From JAEZHK01 sp040768845 (GTDB lineage Bacteria > Bacillota > Clostridia > Christensenellales > Aristaeellaceae): a stretch of DNA of 64,000 nt. Where the stretch lies: the NCBI GenBank assembly GCA_040768845.1, contig JAXGME010000003.1, forward strand, positions 346,838 to 410,837. The letters run 5' to 3'. The translations under genes were made by a program, and so were the position numbers. Of this stretch, positions 25,503 to 33,843 are shown in pieces. The notes under the pieces are model-generated. The model did no database searches and was not told the origin of the DNA. It was given only the letters and a program-made list of their open reading frames with translations. The stretch's first letter is position 1; every line of letters starts with the position of its first letter.

Positions 25503-25913
25503 TTGACGTTTCATCTTTCCGTGGTGACGCCGGAGCGCGCCTTCTTTGAAGACGAGGTCGAGATGGTGGTGCTGCAGGCACAGGACGGCGAATACGGCGT
25601 GGAGTCCGGCCACTCGCCCGCACTGGTGGCCCTCGGCGAGGGCGTCACCCGCATCCGTCAGCAGGGGGAGTGGCGCTGGTTTGCCGCCTCCAGCGGGTAC
25701 GCCTCCATTCTGCCGGACGGCGTGTACGCCGTTTTGCAGACTGCGGAGTGGCCCGAGGAGATCGACGTCAACCGCGCGCAGCGGGAGAAAGAGGAAGCCG
25801 AGGAGATCCTGCGCCAGAAGCAAAGCATGCAGGAATACGCGATGACCCGCTCCATGCTGGCCCGCGCGATGGTGCGCCTCCGGGTGACCCGGGAATCAAG
25901 CGATACAAGATAA
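25503..25913 (+). CDS. atpC: ATP synthase F1 subunit epsilon
   Basis: 136 residues: N-terminal beta barrel (TFHLSVVTPERAFF, GEYGVESGHSPALVAL) and a C-terminal two-helix hairpin (NRAQREKEEAEEIL). It inhibits reverse hydrolysis. The start is TTG at 25503, 4 bases after atpD. Last gene of the operon; downstream there is only a weak GC hairpin before a convergent gene. Confidence 0.94.
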   Translation: MTFHLSVVTPERAFFEDEVEMVVLQAQDGEYGVESGHSPALVALGEGVTRIRQQGEWRWFAASSGYASILPDGVYAVLQTAEWPEEIDVNRAQREKEEAEEILRQKQSMQEYAMTRSMLARAMVRLRVTRESSDTR

Positions 25914-25970
25914 AGGCGCCGCAAGGGCGCGGCGGACCGCCGGCAAGGCCCCGGAAGGGGCGCGCCGGGG

Positions 25971-27422
25971 TCAAAGCCGCCGCTTCAGTTCGTCGATCAG
26001 CCCTCTGAGAAAGCCGCACAGCACATCGTCGCGCTCCACGTGCTTTGCCAGCAGCTCCTCCGTAAAAAAGCGCTGGTACAGTGCGGTAAATTCGGTCAGC
26101 GCCACCACGGGCGCGCCCTGCGCCGCGTTCTTTGGATGCCGGAACTGCACGCCCAGCCGGTCCAGACAGAGGATGTACAGCGGGTTGCACGCCGCCAGAG
26201 GGCCCTTGGCCAGGTGCAGCTTGAAGCAATGCATCTCCTGGGTGCGGCGCAGGCAGTCCGTCAATATGGCGACGCGCTCGGCGGGCGAGAAGGGGCTGAG
26301 GTCCCCGGGCCGGTTGACGAGCGCCAGTTCTCCCGTTTCGGCAAAGCGCCGCAGCCCTTCGCGCTGTACGATGAAGTGCGAGGGGGATTTTTTTTCATAC
26401 AGGTTGCGGTTGCGCTGATACTGCACCCATTTGAGCTCCGCCAGCGTCTCGGCGGACATGGGCGGCGCCCACGGGTCCCGCGTCAAAACGTCCACCAGAT
26501 CGCCGGGGATGGCCGCCAGCGGGATGTCCGGCGTGATCCCGTACAGCGCGCGGTCCTTCTCCCTCAGAAAGGCGTTCTTGGCTTCCAGCAGAAGGTCCGT
26601 CCGCTGGCTCGCCGCCCGGTCCTCCTTGACGGGGGCGTACCAGCGCCCCTGTTCGGCGATGCGCCGCACCAGCATTTCAAAAATGCCGCTCCGCTCGTTG
26701 TTTTCGTAGAGCAGACAGCGGTTGGCGATAAATACGATCGCGTGGGTGCCGAAACTGCCGTCCGCGCGCTGGAAGCGCGCGACGGCATGGCTCTGGGACA
26801 GAAATTCCCTGTCCAGCGTCGACGGGCGCGACATCTTGTAGCCGTGGTAGTTGGGCAGACACACCACGGGCAGCGCCGTGCGCACGGCGCGGATGATCTG
26901 GCTGTCATCCCCCTCCAGCGAAAAGTAGTGGTGCACCTGGACGCGCCTCGATGGGGCGATGTCGATCAGCAGGTCCCGCATCTCGGGGAAAACCGGGTAC
27001 ACCAGGCTGGAGGCGATGTGGATGGTGGCGGCGTGGACGGTCTTATAAAAATCGATCAACTGCTCGGTGCTCGTATAGCGCGCCGATCCGTAGCTCTCGA
27101 TGGGGAAGGAGTTGGAGGGGAGAGGCTCGCTGCCCAGCAGCCGCCACATCTCCATATTCGCGTTGTAGGCGTCCACGCCCAGACGGCTGACCTCCAGCGC
27201 GCGCTCCAGCGCCATGAATTCCGCCGCGTCAAAGACCGGCGGCGTCACGCTTTGCAGCGCCTGAAAAAAATGCTCCGCGGCCTGGACGGAGCTTTGCGCG
27301 TGCAGAATGCGGGAAAGCGTTGTGTTGCTGCGGATGCTCAGGCGGCGCGTCATGTCGGAGATGGTGATGCGGTGCTTTTTCATCAGCGCGCTCAGGCATT
27401 GATCAAAGGTCTGAATGGTCAA
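25971..27422 (-). CDS. Large protein of unknown function with N-terminal HTH-like region
   Basis: 483 residues. The first 60 residues (QCLSALMKKHRITISDMTRRLSIRSNTTLSRIL) read like an XRE-type helix-turn-helix. The remaining 420 residues show no family I recognise: soluble, mixed alpha/beta, with no membrane segment. A regulator with a large sensor domain is the natural reading, but this is inference. The start is TTG at 27422 with GAGGGGG 9 bases upstream. It is divergent from rubrerythrin, about 170 bases away, and convergent with the atp operon. Confidence 0.75.
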   Translation of the reverse strand: MTIQTFDQCLSALMKKHRITISDMTRRLSIRSNTTLSRILHAQSSVQAAEHFFQALQSVTPPVFDAAEFMALERALEVSRLGVDAYNANMEMWRLLGSEPLPSNSFPIESYGSARYTSTEQLIDFYKTVHAATIHIASSLVYPVFPEMRDLLIDIAPSRRVQVHHYFSLEGDDSQIIRAVRTALPVVCLPNYHGYKMSRPSTLDREFLSQSHAVARFQRADGSFGTHAIVFIANRCLLYENNERSGIFEMLVRRIAEQGRWYAPVKEDRAASQRTDLLLEAKNAFLREKDRALYGITPDIPLAAIPGDLVDVLTRDPWAPPMSAETLAELKWVQYQRNRNLYEKKSPSHFIVQREGLRRFAETGELALVNRPGDLSPFSPAERVAILTDCLRRTQEMHCFKLHLAKGPLAACNPLYILCLDRLGVQFRHPKNAAQGAPVVALTEFTALYQRFFTEELLAKHVERDDVLCGFLRGLIDELKRRL

Positions 27423-27452
27423 CGCGATGCGCCCCCTCTTTTTCTTTGGTAT

Positions 27453-27481
27453 ATTTTAACATGCGGGAAACGGGCCGTCAA
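27453..27481 (-). promoter_or_regulatory. SigA promoter for the HTH-like gene
   Basis: Minus strand TTGACG (27481-27476), 17 bases, TAAAAT (27458-27453), about 30 bases before the TTG start. Confidence 0.8.
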
Positions 27482-27592
27482 CATCGGGGGCCGATCCTGC
27501 GTTTTCGTTCCGCCGGCTGTTTCGGATCCGGGGCGCGCGGGTAACAATAACACCGGACAATGTGCAAAAATTTTACGGGAGGACTGATTGCC

Positions 27593-28135
27593 ATGAAAGA
27601 ATTGAAGGGATCCCGCACCGAAGCCAACCTGAACACCGCGTTTGCGGGCGAGTCCATGGCGCGCAATAAGTATACCTACTATGCTTCCCGCGCCAAGAAG
27701 GACGGTTTTGAGCAGATTGCCGCGATCTTCCTGGAAACGGCCGACAACGAAAAGGAGCACGCCAAGCTGTGGTTTAAGCACCTGCACGGCGGCGCCGTCG
27801 CCGACACCGTGACCAACCTCAAGGACGCGGCCGCCGGCGAGCACTACGAGTGGACCGATATGTACGCGGGCTTTGCCAAGGTTGCCCGCGAGGAAGGCTT
27901 TGACGACATCGCCGCGCAGTTTGAGGCGGTTGCCAAGGTTGAGAAGGAGCACGAGGCCCGCTACCTGAAGCTGTGCGAAAACGTCGAGGGCGGGCTGGTG
28001 TTCACCCGTGACGGCATGCGCATGTGGCAGTGCCGCAACTGCGGCCACATCGCCATCGGCCCCTCCGCGCCCCAGGTTTGCCCGGTCTGCCTGCATCCCC
28101 AGGCGTTCTTCCAGCTGAAGGAAGAGAACTATTAA
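27593..28135 (+). CDS. rbr: Rubrerythrin
   Basis: 180 residues. Non-haem di-iron peroxidase that detoxifies hydrogen peroxide in anaerobes. The N-terminal four-helix domain carries the ferritin-like ligands (TEANLNTAFAGESMARNKY, ETADNEKEHAKLW, EGFDDIAAQFEAVAKVEKEHEAR). The C-terminal rubredoxin domain has CRNCG (Cys147, Cys150) and CPVC (Cys163, Cys166). ATG 27593 follows GGGAGG; the earlier ATG at 27560 lies ahead of it. Monocistronic, indicating an anaerobic lifestyle. Confidence 0.95.
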   Translation: MKELKGSRTEANLNTAFAGESMARNKYTYYASRAKKDGFEQIAAIFLETADNEKEHAKLWFKHLHGGAVADTVTNLKDAAAGEHYEWTDMYAGFAKVAREEGFDDIAAQFEAVAKVEKEHEARYLKLCENVEGGLVFTRDGMRMWQCRNCGHIAIGPSAPQVCPVCLHPQAFFQLKEENY

Positions 28136-28156
28136 GCGGGATCCCCGCCATACCCC

Positions 28157-28189
28157 AAGCGCCGGAACGGTTTGGTTCCGGCGCTTTTC
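28157..28189 (+). terminator. Intrinsic terminator of rubrerythrin
   Basis: AAGCGCCGGAAC (28157-28168) pairs perfectly with GTTCCGGCGCTT (28175-28186), followed by TTCT. Confidence 0.9.
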
Positions 28190-28237
28190 TGTCGCCGGCC
28201 TGGCCGCGCGCAAGCACAGGTTTTACATTGCGGAGGG

Positions 28238-28267
28238 TTGACAGAAGGCCGCGCCGGGGCCTATACT
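28238..28267 (+). promoter_or_regulatory. SigA promoter for the mgtA leader
   Basis: TTGACA (28238-28243), 18 bases, TATACT (28262-28267), just ahead of the M-box. Confidence 0.8.
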
Positions 28268-28273
28268 GAACAT

Positions 28274-28468
28274 GTAATCGGTAGGTGAGGCTACCACAGG
28301 GATACGGATTGCTGCCGCGAAGCCGTGGAGACACGGCGAGTTGGTTGAACAGTCTATGTCGATTCAAGGCATAGGATAATGCAATTTCACCGCCCTGCGA
28401 AGCCAAAACTCGAACGATGGCAGAGCGCATGGTTTCCGCCGGGTTCGAGGCCGGCGGAATTTTCTTTT
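28274..28468 (+). promoter_or_regulatory. M-box (ykoK) magnesium riboswitch with intrinsic terminator
   Basis: The segment holds the M-box landmarks: GGTAGGTGAGGCTACC (28280-28295), GGGATACGGATTGCTGCCGC, GAACAGT, TCGATTCAAGGC and AATGCA. It is followed by a terminator: TTCCGCCGG (28434-28442) pairs with CCGGCGGAA (28451-28459) and a T-tract runs to 28468. CTCGAAC (28409-28415) can pair with GTTCGAG (28443-28449) in the terminator loop, giving an antiterminator, and ATCG near 28276 can pair with CGAT near 28416 as P1. High Mg2+ should favour P1 and termination before mgtA. Assigned by memory of the family; a covariance search would settle it. Confidence 0.85.
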
Positions 28469-28603
28469 GGAAGGGATGTGAGCGGCGTGTCCGGGTCTGT
28501 TGAGGTTCCCCAAAGTACGGCGGCGGGTGCCGGGCATCGCCATTTGCGCGAAGCGTCCGGGGGCGGCTTTTAGCGGCGCCCCGGCGCATCCGCACATGCT
28601 TTG

Positions 28604-28628
28604 CCGCCCGCCTTCCGGGCGGTTTTTT
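28604..28628 (+). terminator. Second intrinsic terminator in the mgtA leader
   Basis: CCGCCCG (28604-28610) pairs with CGGGCGG (28616-28622), followed by six T. It lies 136 bases after the M-box terminator and 74 before the mgtA ATG, so transcription must pass both. Confidence 0.8.
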
Positions 28629-28650
28629 GTGCGCGAATTTGGCGCCCCGC

Positions 28651-28660
28651 GGGGGGGGGG
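28651..28660 (+). repeat. G10 homopolymer in the mgtA 5' untranslated region
   Basis: Ten G in a row about 40 bases upstream of the mgtA ATG, the longest homopolymer in the window. Confidence 0.85.
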
Positions 28661-28701
28661 CCGCGTCCGACGCCCAAAGCGCGATAAAGGAGGTACAAGT
28701 C

Positions 28702-31425
28702 ATGAAAAGGACCATTTTTAAAGAACCAATGCACGGCGCGGCCGCGTCCAGGACGCCCGGCGCCGTCGAGGCCGAAGCGCGGCTGCGGGAGGCCGCCGGG
28801 TGCACCCCGGAGGAGGTGTACGCGCTGATCGGCACGCGCCAGAACGGCCTGAGCGGGGAGGAGGCGCAGCGCGCCCGGGCGCGTTACGGCGACAACCGGG
28901 TGCAGCGGGAGGCGGGGGTGAGCGCGGCGCGCAGGCTTTTCGAGGCCTTCGTCAGCCCCTTTACCGCGATCCTGCTGGCGCTGATGGCGGTCTCCGCCTT
29001 TACCGACATCATCTTTGCCGAAGATGGGAAAAAGGACCCGACCACCCTGATCATCATCGCGGTGATGGTGGGGTTCTCCGGGCTGTTGCGCTTTGTGCAG
29101 GAGACGAAGAGCGGCAACGCCGCCCAGGCGCTCTCGGAGATGATCCACACCACCACCTGCGTGGAGCGGTCGGAGGACGGCCGCGTCGAGATCCCGCTGG
29201 ATCAGGTGGTGGTGGGGGACGTGGTGCACCTGGCCGCGGGGGATCTGATCCCGGCGGACATGCGCATATGCTTTGCCAAGGACCTCTTCCTCAGCCAGTC
29301 GGCGCTGACGGGCGAGAGCGAGCCGGTGGAAAAGACCGCCCGGCCCGAAAAACCGGAGGGCGCGCTGACCGACTGCGGGAACCTCGCCTTTCTGGGCGGC
29401 AATGTGATCAGCGGCAGCGCCATGGGCGTGGTGGTGGCCACCGGGCGGGAAACGATGCTGGGGCAGCTGGCCAGGGATCTCTCCGGGAAGCCCCCCAAGA
29501 CCGCCTTTGACAAGGGGTTGGATTCGGTCAGCTGGGTGCTGATCCGCTTCATGATGGTCATGGCGCCGGCGGTATTTCTGATCAACGGGCTCACCAAGGG
29601 CGACTGGATCGGCGCGCTTTTGTTCGCGGTGTCCGTCGCCGTGGGCCTTACGCCCCAGATGCTGCCGATGATCGTCACCACCTGCCTGGCCAAGGGCGCG
29701 GTGGCCATGTCCCGGGAGAAGGTCATCATCAAAAACCTCAATGCCATCCAGAACCTGGGCTCGATAGACATCCTCTGCACCGACAAGACCGGCACGCTGA
29801 CCCAGGACCGGGTGGTGCTGGAATATCATCTGGACGTCCGCGGCAATGAAAACGTGCGGGTGCTGCGCTACGCGTTTCTCAACAGCTTTTTCCAGACGGG
29901 CCTGAAGAACCTTTTGGACGTGGCCATCCTCGACCGCACCCACGAGGAGCGGGACAGCCACGGCGAGCTGAAGGACCTTGAATTGGCCTACCGCAAGGTG
30001 GACGAGATCCCCTTTGACTTCGACCGCCGCCGCATGAGCGTGGTGGTTGAGCGGCTGGACGGCCGCACCCAGATGATCACCAAGGGCGCGGTGGAGGAGA
30101 TGCTGGGCGCCTGTGCCTTTGTCGAGTACGACGGCGAGGTGAAGCCGCTGGACGACGGGATGCGCGCCGTCATCCATGAGCGCGTGGACGCCCTCAACGC
30201 CAAGGGCATGCGCGTGATCGCGGTGGCCTACAAGGACAACCACGCCCCCGTGGGCGCGTTCAGCGCGGCGGACGAAACGGGCATGGTGCTGATGGGCTAC
30301 CTGGCCTTTCTCGACCCGCCCAAGGAGAGCGCGAAGGCCGCCATCGAAGCGCTGACCGCCTATGGCGTCGCCGTCAAGGTGCTCACCGGCGACAACGACA
30401 AGGTGACCCGCAGCATTTGCCGTCAGGTGGGCCTGAGCGCAGACAACCTGGTGCTGGGCCCCGAGATTGACGGTCTGACGGATGAGGCGCTGGGTGAACT
30501 GGCCGGGAAGACGTCGGTATTTGCCAAGCTGTCGCCCGCACAGAAGGCGCGGGTGGTGCGCGCGCTCCGCCAGAAGGGCCATGCGGTGGGCTACATGGGC
30601 GACGGCATCAACGACGCTGCCGCCATGAAGGATTCCGACGTGGGCATTTCGGTGGACACGGCGGTGGACATCGCCAAGGAGTCGGCCAGCGTGATTCTGC
30701 TGCAGAAGGACCTGATGGTGCTGGAATCCGGCATTCTGGAGGGGCGCAAGACCTACGCCAACATGATCAAGTACATCAAGATGACGGCCAGCTCCAACTT
30801 CGGCAACATGCTGTCGGTGCTGGCGGCCAGCGCGTTTTTGCCGTTTTTGCCGATGGCGGCGCTGCACCTGATCCTGCTGAACCTGATCTACGACCTGAGC
30901 TGCACCGCGCTGCCCTGGGACAATGTGGACGCGGAATTTTTCAAAGCGCCCAAGAAGTGGGAAGCGACGTCGATCACCAGCTTCATGTTCTTCCTCGGCC
31001 CCACCAGTTCGGTCTTTGACACCGTGACCTACCTCGCGCTCTACTTCGTGATCTGCCCGATGGCGACGGACGGGCGGCTCTTTCACCAGTTGACCGACCC
31101 GGGCATGAAGGCGCTGTATATCGCGGTGTTCCAGTCGGGCTGGTTTGTCGAGTCCATGTGGACGCAGACGCTGGTCATTCACATGCTGCGCACGCCGCTG
31201 ACGCCCTTTGTCAGAAGCCGCGCCTCCGCGCCGCTGACCCTCATCAGCTTTGGCGGCATTTTTGCCGTGACGCTTCTGCCCTACACCATCCTGGGGGAGA
31301 AGATCGGCCTTACGCCGCTTTCCGGGGCCTACTTTGCCCTCCTCTTCGCAGTGGTGGCCGGATACATGGCGCTGGTGACGCTGGTGAAGAAATGGTACAT
31401 CCGGAGATACGGGCTTCTCTTGTGA
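28702..31425 (+). CDS. mgtA: Magnesium-transporting P-type ATPase
   Basis: 907 residues, type IIIB P-type ATPase of the MgtA/MgtB family that imports Mg2+. The phosphorylation site is DKTGTLTQ (Asp361); LTGESEPVEK is the actuator loop TGES; MGDGINDAAAMKDSDVG is the hinge motif. About ten membrane helices, four after the P domain as in MgtA. ATG 28702 (MKRTIFKEPM) follows AAAGGAGG; the upstream open frame crosses the second terminator and is not coding. Control by the M-box fits Mg2+ import under starvation. Confidence 0.95.
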   Translation: MKRTIFKEPMHGAAASRTPGAVEAEARLREAAGCTPEEVYALIGTRQNGLSGEEAQRARARYGDNRVQREAGVSAARRLFEAFVSPFTAILLALMAVSAFTDIIFAEDGKKDPTTLIIIAVMVGFSGLLRFVQETKSGNAAQALSEMIHTTTCVERSEDGRVEIPLDQVVVGDVVHLAAGDLIPADMRICFAKDLFLSQSALTGESEPVEKTARPEKPEGALTDCGNLAFLGGNVISGSAMGVVVATGRETMLGQLARDLSGKPPKTAFDKGLDSVSWVLIRFMMVMAPAVFLINGLTKGDWIGALLFAVSVAVGLTPQMLPMIVTTCLAKGAVAMSREKVIIKNLNAIQNLGSIDILCTDKTGTLTQDRVVLEYHLDVRGNENVRVLRYAFLNSFFQTGLKNLLDVAILDRTHEERDSHGELKDLELAYRKVDEIPFDFDRRRMSVVVERLDGRTQMITKGAVEEMLGACAFVEYDGEVKPLDDGMRAVIHERVDALNAKGMRVIAVAYKDNHAPVGAFSAADETGMVLMGYLAFLDPPKESAKAAIEALTAYGVAVKVLTGDNDKVTRSICRQVGLSADNLVLGPEIDGLTDEALGELAGKTSVFAKLSPAQKARVVRALRQKGHAVGYMGDGINDAAAMKDSDVGISVDTAVDIAKESASVILLQKDLMVLESGILEGRKTYANMIKYIKMTASSNFGNMLSVLAASAFLPFLPMAALHLILLNLIYDLSCTALPWDNVDAEFFKAPKKWEATSITSFMFFLGPTSSVFDTVTYLALYFVICPMATDGRLFHQLTDPGMKALYIAVFQSGWFVESMWTQTLVIHMLRTPLTPFVRSRASAPLTLISFGGIFAVTLLPYTILGEKIGLTPLSGAYFALLFAVVAGYMALVTLVKKWYIRRYGLLL

Positions 31426-31467
31426 AGGGCATGCGGGGGCGCAATGCGCCTGAGCGCTTCCGGCATG

Positions 31468-31501
31468 AAAAGAGCCGCCCGCGTTTCTCGCGGACGGCTC
31501 T
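31468..31501 (-). terminator. Hairpin terminator of thrS, shared with mgtA
   Basis: AGAGCCG-CC-CGCG (31471-31483) pairs with CGCG-GA-CGGCTCT (31489-31501) with one mismatch. On the minus strand it is followed by TTT. Confidence 0.6.
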
Positions 31502-31507
31502 GCGCGC

Positions 31508-33409
31508 TTACAGCGCCTTGGTGCGGATCTCCTCGGTGAGCTTATCCACCAGCGCATCGGCGCCCATCGCGCCCAGTTCTCCCGCCTTGCGGGAGCGCAC
31601 CGCGGCCTCGCCGGTTTCGGCCTCCTTGTCGCCGATGACCAGCATGTAGGGGATCTTTTCCTTTTGCGCCTCGCGGATCTTGAAGCCGATCTTCTCGTTG
31701 CGCAGGTCGCACTCCGCGCGGATGCCCGCGGCCTTGAGCCGCGCCATGAGCGCGCCGGCGGCCGCGTCGGCGCGGTCGGTGATGGTGAGGATGCGCGCCT
31801 GCACCGGCGACAGCCACAGCGGGAACGCGCCGGCAAAGTGCTCCGTCAGGATGCCGATGAACCGCTCGATGGAGCCGAAGGCCACGCGGTGGATCATTAC
31901 CGGCCGGTGCTTCTGGCCGTCGGGGCCCACGTAGGTCAGGTCAAACCGCTCCGGCAGGTTCATGTCCAGCTGGATGGTGCCGCACTGCCAGGTGCGGCCC
32001 AGGGAGTCCTCCAGGTGGAAGTCGATCTTCGGGCCGTAGAAGGCGCCGTCGCCCTCGTTGACGGTGTAGACCGCGCCCAGCTCGTCCAGCGCGCCCTGCA
32101 GGCCGTCGGTGGCCCGCGCCCACATTTCGTCGGTGCCGATGGAGTGCTCCGGCCGGGTGGAGAGCTCCACGTGGTACTTGAAGCCGAAGGTCTGGTACAC
32201 GCCGTCGATCAGCCGGTACACGCCGATGATCTCCTGGCGGATCTGGTCGGGCGTCATGAAGATGTGGGCGTCGTCCTGGGTGAAGCAGCGCACCCGCATC
32301 AGTCCGTGCAGCGCGCCGGACAGCTCGTGCCGGTGCACCAGGCCCAGCTCGCCGGAGCGGTTGGGCAAATCCTTGTAGCTCCAGATGCGGCGCTTGTAGG
32401 TCAGGATGCCGCCGGGGCAGTTCATGGGCTTGAGGGCAAAGTCGGTGTCGTCAATCTTGGTGGTGTACATGTTCTGCCGGTAGGTTTCCCAATGGCCGGA
32501 GGTCTCCCACAGCGCGCGGTTGAGCATGATGGGCGTCTTGATCTCCTCGTAGCCGGCGGCGGTGTGGATCTCCCGCCAGTAAGATTCCAGTTCGTTGCGC
32601 AGGATCATGCCCTTGGGGAAGAAGAACGGGAAGCCCGGGCCCTCGTCCAGGATGTCGAAAAGATCCAGCTCGCGGCCCAGCCGGCGGTGGTCGCGCTTCT
32701 TGGCCTCCTCGATGCGGGCGAGGTAGGCGTCCATCTCCGCCTTGTCAAAAAAGGCGGTGCCGTAGATGCGCTGCAGCATCTTGTTCTTTTCGCTTCCGCG
32801 CCAGTAGGCGCCGGCGATGGAGGTGAGCTTGAAGGCCTTCACACGGCCGGTGGCGGGCAGGTGCGGACCGGCGCAAAGGTCGGTAAAGTCGCCCTGCGTA
32901 TAAAAGGAAATGACCGCGTCCTCGGGCAGGTCGCGGATCAACTCCACCTTGTAGGGCTGGCCGGCCTTTTCCTCGAAGGCGATCGCCTCCGCCCGGGGCA
33001 GTTCAAAACGCGTCAGCGGCTGGTTTTGCTTGACGATGCGGGCCATTTCCTTTTCGACGTCCTTCAGGAAGTCCGGCGTAAAGGGTTCGTCCACGTCAAA
33101 ATCGTAGTAAAAGCCGTTTTCGATGGCGGGGCCGATGGCCAGCTTCGCGTTGGGACGCAGCCGGAGCACCGCCTGGGCCATCACGTGGCTGGCGGTGTGC
33201 CGGAGGGTTTTGCGGCCGTCTTCGTCGGAAAAGTCCAGAATCTCCAGCGTTCCGTCCTCCGAAACGGGGTCGCCGAGGGAAACCACACGGCCGTTCAGCC
33301 GGGCGGCCAGCGCTCTTTTGCGGGCCTCGCTCTTTGCGGCCTCCAGAATTTTCAGCGGCGTCATGCCGTCCTCAAAGGTATGCTCGCGGCCTTCCAGTAT
33401 GATCTTCAT
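31508..33409 (-). CDS. thrS: Threonyl-tRNA synthetase
   Basis: 633 residues. TGS domain at the N-terminus, editing domain with HTASHVMAQAV (HxxxH) and CAGPHLPATG, class II catalytic core with LKPMNCPGGILTYK, RCFTQDDAHIFM and FGSIERFIGIL, and a C-terminal anticodon-binding domain. Full length. ATG 33409 follows GGAGGAGAG. Expression is controlled by the T-box in front. Confidence 0.96.
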   Translation of the reverse strand: MKIILEGREHTFEDGMTPLKILEAAKSEARKRALAARLNGRVVSLGDPVSEDGTLEILDFSDEDGRKTLRHTASHVMAQAVLRLRPNAKLAIGPAIENGFYYDFDVDEPFTPDFLKDVEKEMARIVKQNQPLTRFELPRAEAIAFEEKAGQPYKVELIRDLPEDAVISFYTQGDFTDLCAGPHLPATGRVKAFKLTSIAGAYWRGSEKNKMLQRIYGTAFFDKAEMDAYLARIEEAKKRDHRRLGRELDLFDILDEGPGFPFFFPKGMILRNELESYWREIHTAAGYEEIKTPIMLNRALWETSGHWETYRQNMYTTKIDDTDFALKPMNCPGGILTYKRRIWSYKDLPNRSGELGLVHRHELSGALHGLMRVRCFTQDDAHIFMTPDQIRQEIIGVYRLIDGVYQTFGFKYHVELSTRPEHSIGTDEMWARATDGLQGALDELGAVYTVNEGDGAFYGPKIDFHLEDSLGRTWQCGTIQLDMNLPERFDLTYVGPDGQKHRPVMIHRVAFGSIERFIGILTEHFAGAFPLWLSPVQARILTITDRADAAAGALMARLKAAGIRAECDLRNEKIGFKIREAQKEKIPYMLVIGDKEAETGEAAVRSRKAGELGAMGADALVDKLTEEIRTKAL

Positions 33410-33440
33410 GCGCTCTCCTCCGTTCTTTCGATGCGGGGAC

Positions 33441-33685
33441 AAAACAAAAACCCGCCCCTGCGAAGGGACGGGCTGATAGCCCGCGGTTCCACCCAACTTG
33501 TGACCGGCAAAACCCCGCCTTTGGCGGGCGTCGCGCCGGAATACCATCTTTGGCGGGCGATAACGCGCCCAAGCGCCGACGGTCGGGGGGTGGTCCACGC
33601 GCCTTCCCGCCGGGCCCGCTTCCAGCCAGCGGCGGACCCTCTCTGGTGCCTTCGTGCGCGATTTTTCCCCGTCATTCCGATCGAT
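33441..33685 (-). promoter_or_regulatory. T-box riboswitch (Thr) of thrS
   Basis: Reading on the minus strand: AGAGAGGG (33644-33637) opens Stem I; ACC Thr codons in GCGTGGACCACC (33600-33589) suit the specifier; the conserved T-box GGGTGGAACCGCGG is at 33494-33481; the terminator CCCGTCCCT/AGGGGCGGG (33472-33451) with a T-rich run to 33441 follows. Uncharged tRNA(Thr) should pair with the T-box and prevent termination. Confidence 0.93.
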
Positions 33686-33691
33686 GGATGC

Positions 33692-33720
33692 AGTATAGGC
33701 CTTCTTTCCCTTCCTGTCAA
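33692..33720 (-). promoter_or_regulatory. SigA promoter for the thrS leader
   Basis: Minus strand TTGACA (33720-33715), 17 bases, TATACT (33697-33692). Confidence 0.88.
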
Positions 33721-33756
33721 GTTAACATTTCGACGCATGCTGTGAAACGAAATAAC

Positions 33757-33784
33757 TTGACAAACCGGTGCGTATGATTAGAAT
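33757..33784 (+). promoter_or_regulatory. SigA promoter for the Ig-like protein gene
   Basis: TTGACA (33757-33762), 16 bases, TAGAAT (33779-33784). Confidence 0.7.
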
Positions 33785-33843
33785 GTATAGGTGCAAAAGG
33801 AGAGATCGGCCCGGGGAAAATCTGCGCCGGGCCGGGGAGGATA

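Noticed and set aside
28379..28573. Open frame across the M-box terminator as a gene or leader peptide
   Set aside because: Its start lies inside the riboswitch and it has no ribosome binding site; a shorter GTG-initiated peptide is possible but unsupported.
28596..28721. Pro-containing frame across the second mgtA terminator (mgtL-like)
   Set aside because: No ribosome binding site and only two adjacent Pro codons, which arise from the GC stem.
28570..31836. 1088-residue open frame on the minus strand opposite mgtA
   Set aside because: It is a GC-rich antisense shadow, Arg/His/Gly-rich with no domain, while mgtA on the plus strand is a full recognisable protein.
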